Positions 1-7,100 of a stretch of 17,947 nucleotides of DNA are shown here, piece by piece; the stretch's first letter is position 1; the number at the start of each line of letters is the position of its first letter. Source of the stretch: JAGQUL01 sp039811765 (GTDB lineage: Bacteria > Actinomycetota > Thermoleophilia > Gaiellales > SKUG01); the NCBI GenBank assembly GCA_039811765.1, contig JBDHZF010000048.1:1-17947 (forward strand). Direction: 5' to 3'. Position numbers and translations under genes: made by a program. The notes under the pieces are model-generated. The model was given only the letters and a program-made list of their open reading frames with translations, was not told where the DNA came from and searched no databases.

Positions 1-104
1 GGCTCATCTCGCCCGGCGAGCGCGTGGTGTTCACCGCTGGCACGATCGCCGGCCAGCCTGGCTACACGAACATGCTGAAGGTCGAGGAGTTCGCGTCGAT
101 CTGA
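1..104 (+). CDS. pyk: Pyruvate kinase, C-terminal end (partial)
   Basis: Only the last 33 codons are present, read in the frame starting at base 3 and ending with TGA at 102-104. The peptide contains GERVVFTAGTIAGQPGYTN followed by MLKVEEF. It matches the last strand-turn-strand of pyruvate kinase, where the family has G-D-x-V-V-x-x-A-G-x-P-x-G-x-x-G-x-T-N-x-x-K-V. Pyruvate kinase makes pyruvate and ATP from phosphoenolpyruvate and ADP in glycolysis. The gene converges on the septum gene, with only nine bases between the two stop codons. The call rests on a short motif, so another protein with the same tail is possible, but the spacing of glycines and the T-N-x-x-K-V ending are distinctive. 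Confidence 0.6.
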   Translation, partial: LISPGERVVFTAGTIAGQPGYTNMLKVEEFASI

Positions 105-113
105 GGCGCGCGA

Positions 114-575
114 TCAGTCGTTGGTCGATCGGATCGCGACGGCACTGTCCACGGTGGCGTTTCGAAGGCGCGCGATCGCGTACGCGGCGGTGTCCTCGGG
201 GTGCACGATCTCGCGAATCACGTACGACTGCTCGCCCGGTTCCACCATGCCATCGCGCCTGGCTTGCTCGGCGATGAACTGCTCGGTGCCGTAGTACTTC
301 ACCTGCGCCGTGAGCTGCTCGTGCCGATGCTCGAGCTGCGCGACTTCGGCGCGGCGCTCGGCCTGCAGCGCCGCGGTGCGATGCCAGCTGAGGCCGCTCA
401 TCACGAGCGGACGGACGAGCATCATCACCACGACGGCGACGATGAACAGCACGCCCCAGTTCACGCCTCGGGACTGCCCGAAGATCCGTCGCAGCGGGTG
501 CGAGAGATCCACGCGAGCGAGACGGCGCGAACCAAGCGTTCGTGTTCGCGTGGTGGTGGTCGTTGCCGCGGCCAT
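114..575 (-). CDS. divIC: Septum formation initiator (FtsB/DivIC family)
   Basis: 153 residues. The N-terminal 36 residues are Thr/Arg-rich and cytoplasmic. One transmembrane segment follows at about 37-62 (GVNWGVLFIVAVVVMMLVRP). After it comes a coiled-coil stretch at about 64-98 with regular Leu/Ala and charged positions, and then a segment with YYGTEQFIAEQARRDGMVEPGE, which is the conserved end of the DivIC/FtsB family (x-x-x-I-E-x-x-A-R-x-x-x-x-x-x-P-G-E). The family builds the FtsQ-FtsL-FtsB divisome subcomplex at the division septum. The gene lies downstream of the DUF501 gene on the same strand with a 39-bp gap. In many actinobacteria divIC and the DUF501 gene are neighbours near enolase, but usually in the other order. 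No clear Shine-Dalgarno is seen at the ATG. Confidence 0.85.
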   Translation of the reverse strand: MAAATTTTTRTRTLGSRRLARVDLSHPLRRIFGQSRGVNWGVLFIVAVVVMMLVRPLVMSGLSWHRTAALQAERRAEVAQLEHRHEQLTAQVKYYGTEQFIAEQARRDGMVEPGEQSYVIREIVHPEDTAAYAIARLRNATVDSAVAIRSTND

Positions 576-614
576 GCCCCGTCATTCGTGACGAGGACGT
601 GGTTCTCCTGCCGA

Positions 615-1172
615 TCAGACGAACGCGGTGCAGCGCGCGTCGTCGCACCACCGAGGCGCGGCTTCGGCAAGCACGCTTGCGCCGAGCGGGTGATCGCCCA
701 TCGCAAGCTGGAACGCCGCGTGCGCGTGCAGGCACTTCGGGTGCAATGGATTGCTGGACGCGGCGATGTTCGCGCCGCGATCGTCCACGGCGGCGTGCCG
801 CTCGTGCGATCGCATCGTCGCCGCGCGCAGAGTCTCGTCGTATTCGAGCAGCTGTTCGTATCGACGCACCCCGCCAGCGGCCTCGAGCCGGTCAATTTGT
901 TTCACCAAGTGCGGGCACGTGAGGTAGAACGCCGTGGGGAATGGATGCCCCGCGTCGTCGCGCGGCGCTTGGTGCGTGGCGGCGGGCATGCCGAACGGGC
1001 AGCGTGCCGCCACGCACGCCATCGCTCGCGGTGTGCGACCGATCTGCCCGGCGACGATTCGGCGATCGGTGGCGTCGTCCGGGGCGTCCGCGGCGAGGTG
1101 CGCGTCGCCGTCGACGCTGGTACGCTCGCGGTTGGAGGGGTGCGCGTCCGTCATCAAGCGCATCATATGCAC
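615..1172 (-). CDS. DUF501 family protein
   Basis: 185 residues from a GTG start; in-frame ATG codons also lie 6, 9 and 18 bases further in. The GTG is chosen because GAAGGA (1182-1187 on the + strand, read in reverse) sits 9 bases upstream. Recognisable family signatures are an N-terminal I-x-x-Q-I-G-R-x-P-R segment, V-A-A-R-C-P-F-G-M-P-A, then PFPTAFYLTCPHLV, a helical segment with E-x-x-x-R-Y, and K-C-L-H-A-H-x-A. The conserved Cys and His positions (RCP, TCP, KCLH) suggest a metal or structural role, but the function is unknown. DUF501 genes typically accompany divIC in actinobacteria, so a cell-cycle or envelope context is likely. The C-terminus ends with an extra WCDDARC stretch. Confidence 0.82.
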   Translation of the reverse strand: MHMMRLMTDAHPSNRERTSVDGDAHLAADAPDDATDRRIVAGQIGRTPRAMACVAARCPFGMPAATHQAPRDDAGHPFPTAFYLTCPHLVKQIDRLEAAGGVRRYEQLLEYDETLRAATMRSHERHAAVDDRGANIAASSNPLHPKCLHAHAAFQLAMGDHPLGASVLAEAAPRWCDDARCTAFV

Positions 1173-1520
1173 ATCGTGAGTTCCTTCACCGAGCCCGAAA
1201 CAGCAGTCGAATACGCCCGTGGTCGTTGGGAGGAGGGCGAGCAGCGCGTGCAGCGGTGCGCCGCCGATTCCCGTCGCCGCGACGCGCTCGAACTGGTCGT
1301 CGCGGCGTTGATGCGCGAGCTGGAGAAGCGCATCGGGCAGACGTTCACCAGCTTGGAACTCGCCGCGATGCAGGACTCGTCCGAATCATGGTGCACCGAA
1401 ATCGCGCACGAAACCGCACCAGACGATCCGCACGCGTGGGAGCTCGATACCGTGCAGAACGCAGCGTTCCACCGCTACGCGCGCAGGGCGAGCGACTACC
1501 AATTGTCGTCGGGCGGGTGA
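1167..1520 (+). CDS. Conserved-looking hypothetical protein, cytosolic
   Basis: 117 residues from ATG 1167. The frame is open far upstream, but the upstream part is antisense to the DUF501 and divIC genes and reads as shadow. The protein is acidic and helical: Y-A-R-G-R-W-E-E-G at about 16-24, an amphipathic helix rich in Arg/Glu/Leu, then QTFTSLELAAMQDSSESW and a C-terminal WELDTVQNAAFHRYARRASDY. I recognise no catalytic motif; it has no membrane segment and resembles small conserved actinobacterial proteins of unknown function. A GGAGGGG stretch at 1134-1140 is too far from ATG 1167 (26 bases) and abuts an in-frame GTG at 1140. A GTG at 1176 is another option. Its 5' end overlaps that of the divergent DUF501 gene. 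It is followed after 7 bases by the membrane-protein gene, so they are probably co-transcribed. Confidence 0.7.
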   Translation: MHIVSSFTEPETAVEYARGRWEEGEQRVQRCAADSRRRDALELVVAALMRELEKRIGQTFTSLELAAMQDSSESWCTEIAHETAPDDPHAWELDTVQNAAFHRYARRASDYQLSSGG

Positions 1521-1527
1521 GGACGAG

Positions 1528-1854
1528 GTGAGCAGACGACGACCGGATCATTCGGACGACATGGTCGCGCGCGGGGATGTGCGCCGCATTCGCGCGCGCA
1601 AGCGACGTCGACGCGTCGTGCGCGGGATCGTCAAGACGGTGTTCTGGGCGCTCGTGCTCGCGGGCACGTTCGTGCTCGGCCTCGGATACGGAAAGACGCT
1701 GTCCAGCGAGGACCAGACAAGCAGCGAACACGTGACGGTGACCGCTCCACGCGACGCGGTGACGGTGACGGTTCCCACCCAGACGGTCACGGTGCCAGCG
1801 CCGACGAAGCCGAAGCAGGGCGAAGCGACGCCCACCGACGAAGCGGATCGCTGA
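1528..1854 (+). CDS. Small single-pass membrane protein with Val/Thr-rich external tail
   Basis: 108 residues from GTG 1528, preceded by a weak GAGGACGAG ribosome-binding stretch at 1519-1527. Residues 1-33 are very basic (RRIRARKRRRRVVR) and should stay in the cytoplasm. A transmembrane helix at about 34-56 contains VFWALVLAGTFVLGLGYGK. The remaining 50 residues are outside: they alternate Val and Thr (VTVTAP, VTVTVPTQTVTVPAP) and then become Pro/Lys/Glu-rich. The Thr/Val/Pro tail looks like a wall-spanning stalk. No enzyme motif is seen and I do not recognise the family. It lies seven bases after the preceding gene, which suggests one operon. The repeated GTGACGGTGACG-like DNA at about 1731-1795 underlies the peptide repeat. 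Confidence 0.75.
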   Translation: MSRRRPDHSDDMVARGDVRRIRARKRRRRVVRGIVKTVFWALVLAGTFVLGLGYGKTLSSEDQTSSEHVTVTAPRDAVTVTVPTQTVTVPAPTKPKQGEATPTDEADR

Positions 1855-1979
1855 TGTCGCGCGACCGATCCGTGCGTTAGGGTGTCCGGAACGTCGCGGC
1901 ATGGGAGTTTCATTCGTCGCGATGGACCGTTCGGAACGCGTGCACATCCGGATCATCGGGTGTTAGGCATGCGGTTCGG

Positions 1980-2639
1980 ATGGGAAGTGACGCCCCATAT
2001 GACCCAGCGAGGAAGCGAGTACGGCACGTGACCGGCTATCGCAGCGCACGATCGCACGCCGCCGAAGAGGCGCCTGAGTGGCTGACCCTCGGCGAAGCAG
2101 CCCGGTACTTGGGCGTCGCCCAAAGCACCGTTCGCAAATGGGCGGACATGGGACGGGTCGAAACGTTCAAGACGCCAGGCGGGCATCGCCGTTTCCGGCG
2201 TGACGACCTTGATCGATTCATGCAGGGCGCCAGCGGCGAGCAGCTGCCGCAGTCCAAACGTGGCGGCGGCGCGCCACTGGTGCTGATCATCGACGACGAC
2301 GCCGAGGTTCGCTCCGTGATTCGCGAGTGCCTCGAACGCGAGGGCTTCGCGGTGGTGGAGAGCGCGAACGCGCAACAGGGTATCGACAAGATCAACCAAC
2401 GCATCCCAGATCTGATGATGCTCGATGTCTCGATGCCCGGCATCGACGGCTGGGAGATGCTGCGGCGCGTGCGCGAGAAGCTCGACGTGAAGGAACTTCC
2501 CGTCGTGATCTTCTCCGGCAAGATCGCCGAAGACGAACTCGGGCACGCCCCCGATCGCGGCGCGCAAGGCTACTTGCGAAAGCCGTTCGACCCGCTCAAG
2601 CTGGTCGCGCAGGCGAAGGCGCTCATCGCGGCTGAGTGA
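1980..2639 (+). CDS. MerR/excisionase-type DNA-binding domain fused to response-regulator receiver
   Basis: 219 residues from ATG 1980. Residues 34-81 form a MerR/BldC/excisionase-type winged helix: WLTLGEAARYLGVAQSTVRK, then W-A-D-M-G-R-V and the wing T-P-G-G-H-R-R-F-R-R-D-D-L. After a 15-residue linker, residues 98-219 form a CheY-like receiver domain: acidic pocket D105-D106-D107, phosphoacceptor D149 in MMLDVSMPG, S/T position in VIFSGK, and K201 in YLRKPF. It should therefore bind DNA at the N-terminus and be switched by phosphorylation at the C-terminus, the reverse of the usual receiver-first order. No histidine kinase is encoded nearby. A GTG at 2028 with GGAAG 12 bases upstream is an alternative start, giving 203 residues and leaving both domains intact. 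Confidence 0.85.
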   Translation: MGSDAPYDPARKRVRHVTGYRSARSHAAEEAPEWLTLGEAARYLGVAQSTVRKWADMGRVETFKTPGGHRRFRRDDLDRFMQGASGEQLPQSKRGGGAPLVLIIDDDAEVRSVIRECLEREGFAVVESANAQQGIDKINQRIPDLMMLDVSMPGIDGWEMLRRVREKLDVKELPVVIFSGKIAEDELGHAPDRGAQGYLRKPFDPLKLVAQAKALIAAE

Positions 2640-2682
2640 GGCACTCGTGACAATCGTTCGATGCCGACGCGACCGCCCCGAA

Positions 2683-2710
2683 TTGCCGGATTCGTTCCGG
2701 AATCCGGCAA
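2683..2710. terminator. 11-bp inverted repeat downstream of the receiver-fusion gene
   Basis: TTGCCGGATTC (2683-2693) and GAATCCGGCAA (2700-2710) are perfect reverse complements around a six-base loop. It starts 43 bases after the stop codon of the receiver-fusion gene. The position suits a transcription terminator, but no T-run follows on the + strand, so an operator or other structural role is also possible. Confidence 0.45.
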
Positions 2711-2827
2711 CAACCCGGCAAATCGGCTCGCCACTCGGGCCCGGCCAGCCACTCCGGTACGTTCGTAACGAAAATCGATACGAATGCGCCCAGTTGCCTT
2801 CGGCATGGGCAACCAGCGAGAGAACCA

Positions 2828-2926
2828 ATGAACTACTTGTCGCATCGACCGCTTGAAGTCGCCGATACGAACGTGCTGAATTGGCCGCAGGGACACACGT
2901 CGGTTTCGGGCGTCTCGTTGAGTTGA
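2828..2926 (+). CDS. Possible 32-residue small protein
   Basis: ATG 2828 to TGA 2926 encodes 32 residues beginning MNYLSHRPLEVADTNVLNWP. The third positions are fairly GC-rich and the peptide is protein-like, but 32 codons are too few for codon statistics to be decisive. GCGAGAG a few bases upstream is at best a weak ribosome binding site. The frame ends 20 bases before the 13-bp hairpin at 2946-2975, an arrangement suited to a small gene with its own terminator. I recognise no family. It could equally be chance in non-coding DNA. Confidence 0.22.
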   Translation: MNYLSHRPLEVADTNVLNWPQGHTSVSGVSLS

Positions 2927-2945
2927 CCACTCCTGCATGAAGACC

Positions 2946-2975
2946 TCGAGTCCCGCGCTGCGGCGCGGGACTCGA
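2946..2975. terminator. 13-bp perfect hairpin, probable bidirectional terminator
   Basis: TCGAGTCCCGCGC (2946-2958) pairs perfectly with GCGCGGGACTCGA (2963-2975) around the loop TGCG. It lies 20 bases after the stop of the small + frame and 27 bases beyond the stop of the small - frame (3002). Neither side has a true T-run, though the + side continues with a T/G-rich stretch. A stem of this strength between convergent transcripts is most simply a bidirectional terminator; that is an inference. Confidence 0.6.
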
Positions 2976-3001
2976 AGTGGTTGGTTGCGTAGGCGCTGAG
3001 C

Positions 3002-3145
3002 CTACGAGATTCCGCAGGCCGCTTCCTGCTCTTGGATCCACTTCGGGGTCTCACCGAGGGAGACGCCCGGAAGCTTGAGCAGCGCCTCCTTGTACCGAGC
3101 GATGGCGCTCGCGAGGGTCGTGCGTGTCCTTCGCACCGAATTCAC
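3002..3145 (-). CDS. Possible 47-residue small protein downstream of the Gly/Arg-rich gene
   Basis: From GTG 3145 to TAG at 3002 the - strand encodes 47 residues. It includes TTLASAIARYKEALLKLPGV and a C-terminus W-I-Q-E-Q-E-A-A-C-G-I-S; an alternative GTG start lies at 3136. The composition is that of a real amphipathic helical protein and codons end mainly in G or C. The frame begins 13 bases beyond the stop codon of the larger gene, in the +1 frame relative to it, with no visible ribosome binding site. It could be translated by coupling, or joined by a frameshift at GCC-TGA; a separate small gene is the simplest reading. The hairpin at 2946-2975 follows. I do not recognise the family. An upstream continuation of the frame to 3610 is shadow of the larger gene. 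Confidence 0.42.
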   Translation of the reverse strand: MNSVRRTRTTLASAIARYKEALLKLPGVSLGETPKWIQEQEAACGIS

Positions 3146-3158
3146 GGCGCAATGTCCA

Positions 3159-3773
3159 TCAGGCGTCGTCGTCAGTCTTCTTCTTGCGCGTCGTGGCGCG
3201 CTTGCGCGGGGCGGCTTTCGGCTTTGCGTCAACTGCCGGCTCGGTATCGGCGGCCTCGTCCCCCGGAGCGTCGCCACCGGCTTCGCCCGCGGCGAAGAGC
3301 GCGGCGGCTTCCTCGGGAGAGTAGGTCTTCTCCTCGGCCACGTCGCCCGCAGCGGCTTCGGCCGCTGCCATTGCTTCGGCGACGGCCTCCTCGATCGCCG
3401 CGTCCACGTCGGCGTCGTCGAGCGCAGGTTGCTCGTCCGCTTCAGCTTCGAGCGGTGGCAGCTCGCGGTCGAGCTGCTTGAGCAGGACGATGCGGTCTTC
3501 CTCGATGCGCACGTACAGCGGGCGCGTGCCGGTGCCCTTCCAGAACTGCTTGTACATCGGATCGTCGCGCACGACTCCGTCGAACCACACGCCGTATCCG
3601 CTGCCGCCATGATCGAACACCGCTTCGTACGTGCTCTCGCCGAGCGCGGTCATCGCTGGTCCGGTAGGCGCCTGCGGTCGGTTCTGGCCGCCGCTGCGCC
3701 GTCGGCGCTGCTGGTTGCCGCCGCCGCTGCCGCCGCCGCCACGATTTCGCTTGTTGCCGCCGCCGTTGCTCAT
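3159..3773 (-). CDS. Hypothetical protein with Gly/Arg-rich N-terminus and Lys/Arg-rich C-terminus
   Basis: 204 residues from ATG 3773, chosen because GGAAGG (3784-3789, read in reverse) stands 10 bases upstream; a GTG at 3905 would add 44 low-complexity residues. Residues 1-40 are RGG-like (KRNRGGGGSGGGNQQRRRR). Residues 44-110 are the ordered core, including TYEAVFDHGGSGYGVWFDGV and then P-M-Y-K-Q-F-W-K-G-T and R-P-L-Y-V-R-I-E-E-D-R-I. An acidic Ala/Glu-rich helical region follows, and the tail is histone-like (KPKAAPRKRATTRKKK). RGG-like and Lys/Ala tails usually contact RNA or DNA; that is inference, as the core is not one I recognise. A cytoplasmic nucleic-acid-associated protein is likeliest. 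Confidence 0.72.
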   Translation of the reverse strand: MSNGGGNKRNRGGGGSGGGNQQRRRRSGGQNRPQAPTGPAMTALGESTYEAVFDHGGSGYGVWFDGVVRDDPMYKQFWKGTGTRPLYVRIEEDRIVLLKQLDRELPPLEAEADEQPALDDADVDAAIEEAVAEAMAAAEAAAGDVAEEKTYSPEEAAALFAAGEAGGDAPGDEAADTEPAVDAKPKAAPRKRATTRKKKTDDDA

Positions 3774-3934
3774 GCTCTGGGTACCTTCCGGTCTGGGTGG
3801 AGAATCCGTGCTCGTTGGGGGATGTCGGGCCGTCGCGGTTGGCCGCGACTCGCCGATGATGAAAAACGCGCCGTCGAACGACGATTCGGTTCGAGGTCGC
3901 GGCACGCCGCCCCTGCGCGTGCGCTGCTGACGCG

Positions 3935-3940
3935 ACTATA
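3935..3940 (-). promoter_or_regulatory. Possible -10 element of the 3773 gene
   Basis: Read on the - strand this is TATAGT, an unusually AT-rich hexamer in this GC-rich region and close to the TATAAT consensus. It lies 160 bases upstream of ATG 3773 and about 29 upstream of the alternative GTG 3905. I see no good -35 hexamer at the right distance (GAGACG is at 17 bases), so this is only a candidate. Confidence 0.3.
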
Positions 3941-4124
3941 CCCCGTCCGGCGGCGTTCGTCTCGCTGGCGACATGAACCGTTCGCAGGGCGAATTCGACA
4001 GGCGACGCCCGTCCTGTGCCGGCAAACCTGTGTTTGGCGCGGATTGGCCGGTACAAGACGATGCAGTTTCACTCCTATCCGCGCGGCGAGCACGTGCATG
4101 CCCATGTAAACTCGCGCGGACGCG

Positions 4125-4130
4125 AGGGAG
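4125..4130 (+). promoter_or_regulatory. Strong ribosome binding site without canonical start
   Basis: GGGAGG is followed after 3 bases by ATC (4134) and after 6 bases by GTC (4137), both in frame with the phosphatase gene. No ATG, GTG or TTG follows in that frame before GTG 4200. It argues that translation starts at ATC 4134, or that the GTC at 4137 is a GTG in relatives or a sequence error. Confidence 0.5.
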
Positions 4131-4133
4131 GCG

Positions 4134-7100
4134 ATCGTCAAGTCCGACGACACAGACGCGAAGCGAACGGCGCGGTCGCGAGACGATGCCCGCGACAGCG
4201 TGCCCGATGCAGTGGTTCGAGTCGTCGCCACCGCGGGGCGTGAAGCGGTCGCCGATCCGTTCGATCCGGGGCAAGTCGTGGATTCGGCGTCCGTGCGCAT
4301 CGTTGCGGCCGCACTTGTGGGCGTCGAGGTGGACGCGCGTGCGCTGGAAGCAGCGTGCGACGCGTTCGCGATCGATCCCGACGGTGTCGAGCGCATCACC
4401 GCGATGGTGCGGCGCACCACCCGTGTGCTCATCGTCGACGACGCCGATCGCGAAGCCGACGGCGGCGGTGCGCTGGTGCCGGTGGAACGCGCCTCGCGCA
4501 TCGCGTCCGTCTACGCGATGCTGCTTCGAGCCACCACCCGTCGCCAGCATCGCAACGATTCTGCGTACGAATCGTTCGCCGTGGCCGCGGCCGACGTCGC
4601 GGACGCTGAAGGGTACGAAGACGTCTGCCAGCGCGCCGCGGAATCGTTGGTCGCGTTGTCGGGACTAGCAAGCGCCGGCGTTTACGTGCCGGGATCCGAG
4701 CATGCGCGCATGGTCCGAGCCGCGTCGAACGTCCCCATGGATTCGCACGGGCGCGTCGACGGGGCGGTTGCAATGCCCGTGGCCCTGCGTGTGGACCGAG
4801 GATTGTTCGCGGACGTCATCGCCGGCGATCGCCCGCTCTGCATCACTAGTCGGGACGTGATCGACACCTTGTCCGACGACCTGCCCGCACGTACCTTGGT
4901 GGCGGTGCCGATGCGCGATCGAGTTGGTCGCCCCGTTGGCCTGTTGCTCGCCGCGGACGAGCGAACGCGCGAACTCGACGTGGCCAGCGTGGAAGCGATT
5001 CGCAGGCTCGCGTCGGTCGTCGCGGGTGAACTCGGCATCGCTGCGACGATGCGACGCAGCCGATCCGCGCTCGGCACGTTGCCGCAGCTCGCGGAAGTCG
5101 CGCACGCCGAGGATTTGGACGTCGCCGCGCAACTGGAATCGCTCGCGCGCATCGTTGCGCAGGCGACCGACAGCGACAGCGCGGTCATTCGGGTGCGCGA
5201 CACGGCGGGTCGATACTTGGAGACGCGGGCGATCGCGTCGAGCCATGGCGACGCGGTTGCCGACGCGATTGGCACGCGCACGATGCTCGTCGAAGAGCGC
5301 CGTGGCGCGGCAGGACGAGCCACCAGCCGGGAGTCGGTCGGACAACGATTGCGCGACGCGGGCGTCCAGGGCAGCATCGACGTGCGCGCAACAGGTGCGC
5401 GACATCAGCCGCACACGGCGATGCTCCCCGATCTCGATCACGCCGAGATCGGCGTGGGCGAGCACGAACTCGTCGCGCTCGACGATCCGCCCGCAACGTG
5501 GTCGCGGCAGGGACGCAGGATCTTGCAGGAGCTTGCCGCGCGCACGGTCGCCACGTTCCCGATCGACTCGCGATTCGGTCGCCAGAGCGTGCTGTACGTC
5601 GTGCGCACCACGGCGCGACCGCTCAGCGACACCGATCGCGCATGCGCGCGCATCGTCACCGCCCACGCGCAGCACGTGATCGACCGCCACGTGTCACGTC
5701 AGCAGACCGCTCGCGCAATCGACGCGGCTCGGAGCGCAGTGCGATTGCTCGGCGAGGCGCTCGTGGCGGGCGTTCGCACGGATCGCACGCTGCGGTTCCT
5801 GCCGCGTCTGTTCCATGAGATGTTCGCGGGTCGGGGGGTTCGCGTGTGGCGACGCGACCACCACGACGACATATCGCTCGTCGCGGCGGCGGGAACCTAC
5901 GAAGACGATGTCGCCGAACCAAAGCCGTCGAACGCCCTTGTCGAAGCGTTCGATCGTCCGCTGCAACTCGAGCTCGACACGAGCCGCACGCCGCACACGG
6001 CGGCCATCACGTTCGACGGATACGGCGATTCGCGCGTCGGCGTGGAGTTGCAAGGCATTGAAGGACGCTCGCTTGGAGTGGAAGAGCAGCGGCTCGCGGT
6101 GGATGTCGCGTCGCGAATCCAAGAGGCGTTGTTCAGCGCGGGGCAAGCAGCGGCGCAACAGCTGCAGCTCGATCGCGTGGTCGCGCTGCAGGAACTCGTC
6201 CAAACCGTTCACGAGCAACTCGGCGAGCAGCATGTCGTCGACACCTTGCTCGATCAGTTGCCGCCGATCTTTCGCGCTCGTGGATGCGGCGTGTTCTTGT
6301 TCGACGATGAGGGCGTGCTGGAATGCAGCGGCTTCCATGATCTTCCTACTGGGGTGATCGAAGCGATCGAAGGCCGCCGCGGCTGGATGCCCGAAGTGGG
6401 ACGCGACGAGCGCGCCGCGGTCGTGGTCATCAAGCACGTGGGCAGCTCGAAGTTGCTGTCTGCGGAACTGCGCGATCTCGCGCGACGCGAAGGGTTGGAC
6501 GACCACGCCGCCGCGCTCATTCCGTTCACCGGACGCGAACAGACGCTCGGCATAGCGTTGCTGATGTTCGCCGGCGACCTGCCCGACGAATTCGTCGACG
6601 AAGCAACGACTGGCCGCGCCGGCACGCTCGGCGCGTTCGGGCGTCAAGTCGGAACCGCGCTGCTCAATGCGCGCGCGTTCGATCGCGAACGATCGCACCG
6701 CGATCGCACCGAGCGCCTGCTCGAGATCGAACGCGAGAACTCGCGTCAGGTTCGCGCGCTGCACGAAGTGTCTCGCGCGTTCGCCAACTCCCTCAGTTTC
6801 GAAGAGACGCTCGCTGCGGCCGCGGAGGCGATGGCGGATCGGATGGATGTCGACGCGGTGTGGATTCGCACGCTTGACGATCGCGGCGAGCACATGCTGC
6901 TGCGTGCGTTCCACGCGGGGTACCCTGAACTTGCGGGCGCGCTCGAGCGGATGGTGTCGCCGCCCGAATCGCGCGACGATCCGATCACCGTCGAAGTGAT
7001 GCAGTCGCGTCGCGCCGTGCTCGTGGACGACGCCGACGATCCCGAATGGTCGCGCAGCGAGCTGCTGCAACGCCTACGTCCCTTCTTGCAACGTGGATCG

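Larger units (their letters stand above)
2640..3001. other. Gene-poor intergenic region
   Basis: This 362-base stretch is visibly richer in A and T than its surroundings and contains no convincing long reading frame. It holds the inverted repeat at 2683-2710, a short repeat TTCGTAACGAA at about 2763-2773, a possible 32-codon frame at 2828-2926 (+) and the strong hairpin at 2946-2975. A 69-codon frame beginning at 2647 has poor codon usage and spans the first hairpin, so I do not call it. I recognise no tRNA or known RNA family here. Confidence 0.6.
3774..4133. other. Divergent intergenic region
   Basis: About 360 bases separate the - strand Gly/Arg-rich gene from the + strand phosphatase gene. 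It must hold promoters for both. Candidates are TATAGT on the - strand (3935-3940) and TAAACT on the + strand (4107-4112, preceded by TG), followed by the strong ribosome binding site GGGAGG at 4125-4130. I see no coding frame with convincing codon usage and no strong hairpin. Confidence 0.5.

Noticed and set aside
201..1166. A + strand frame open for over 900 bases upstream of the 1167 start
   Set aside because: It is antisense to the DUF501 and divIC genes and its Arg/His-rich translation reads as a GC-rich shadow; only the part after 1167 looks like protein.
1731..1795. Tandem GTGACGGTGACG-like DNA as a CRISPR or satellite repeat
   Set aside because: The units are imperfect and in codon phase with a Val-Thr protein repeat, so it is explained by the protein tail.
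2647..2856. A 69-codon + frame after the receiver-fusion gene
   Set aside because: It spans the 2683-2710 hairpin, has Arg-rich unstructured content and AT-rich third positions unlike the neighbours.
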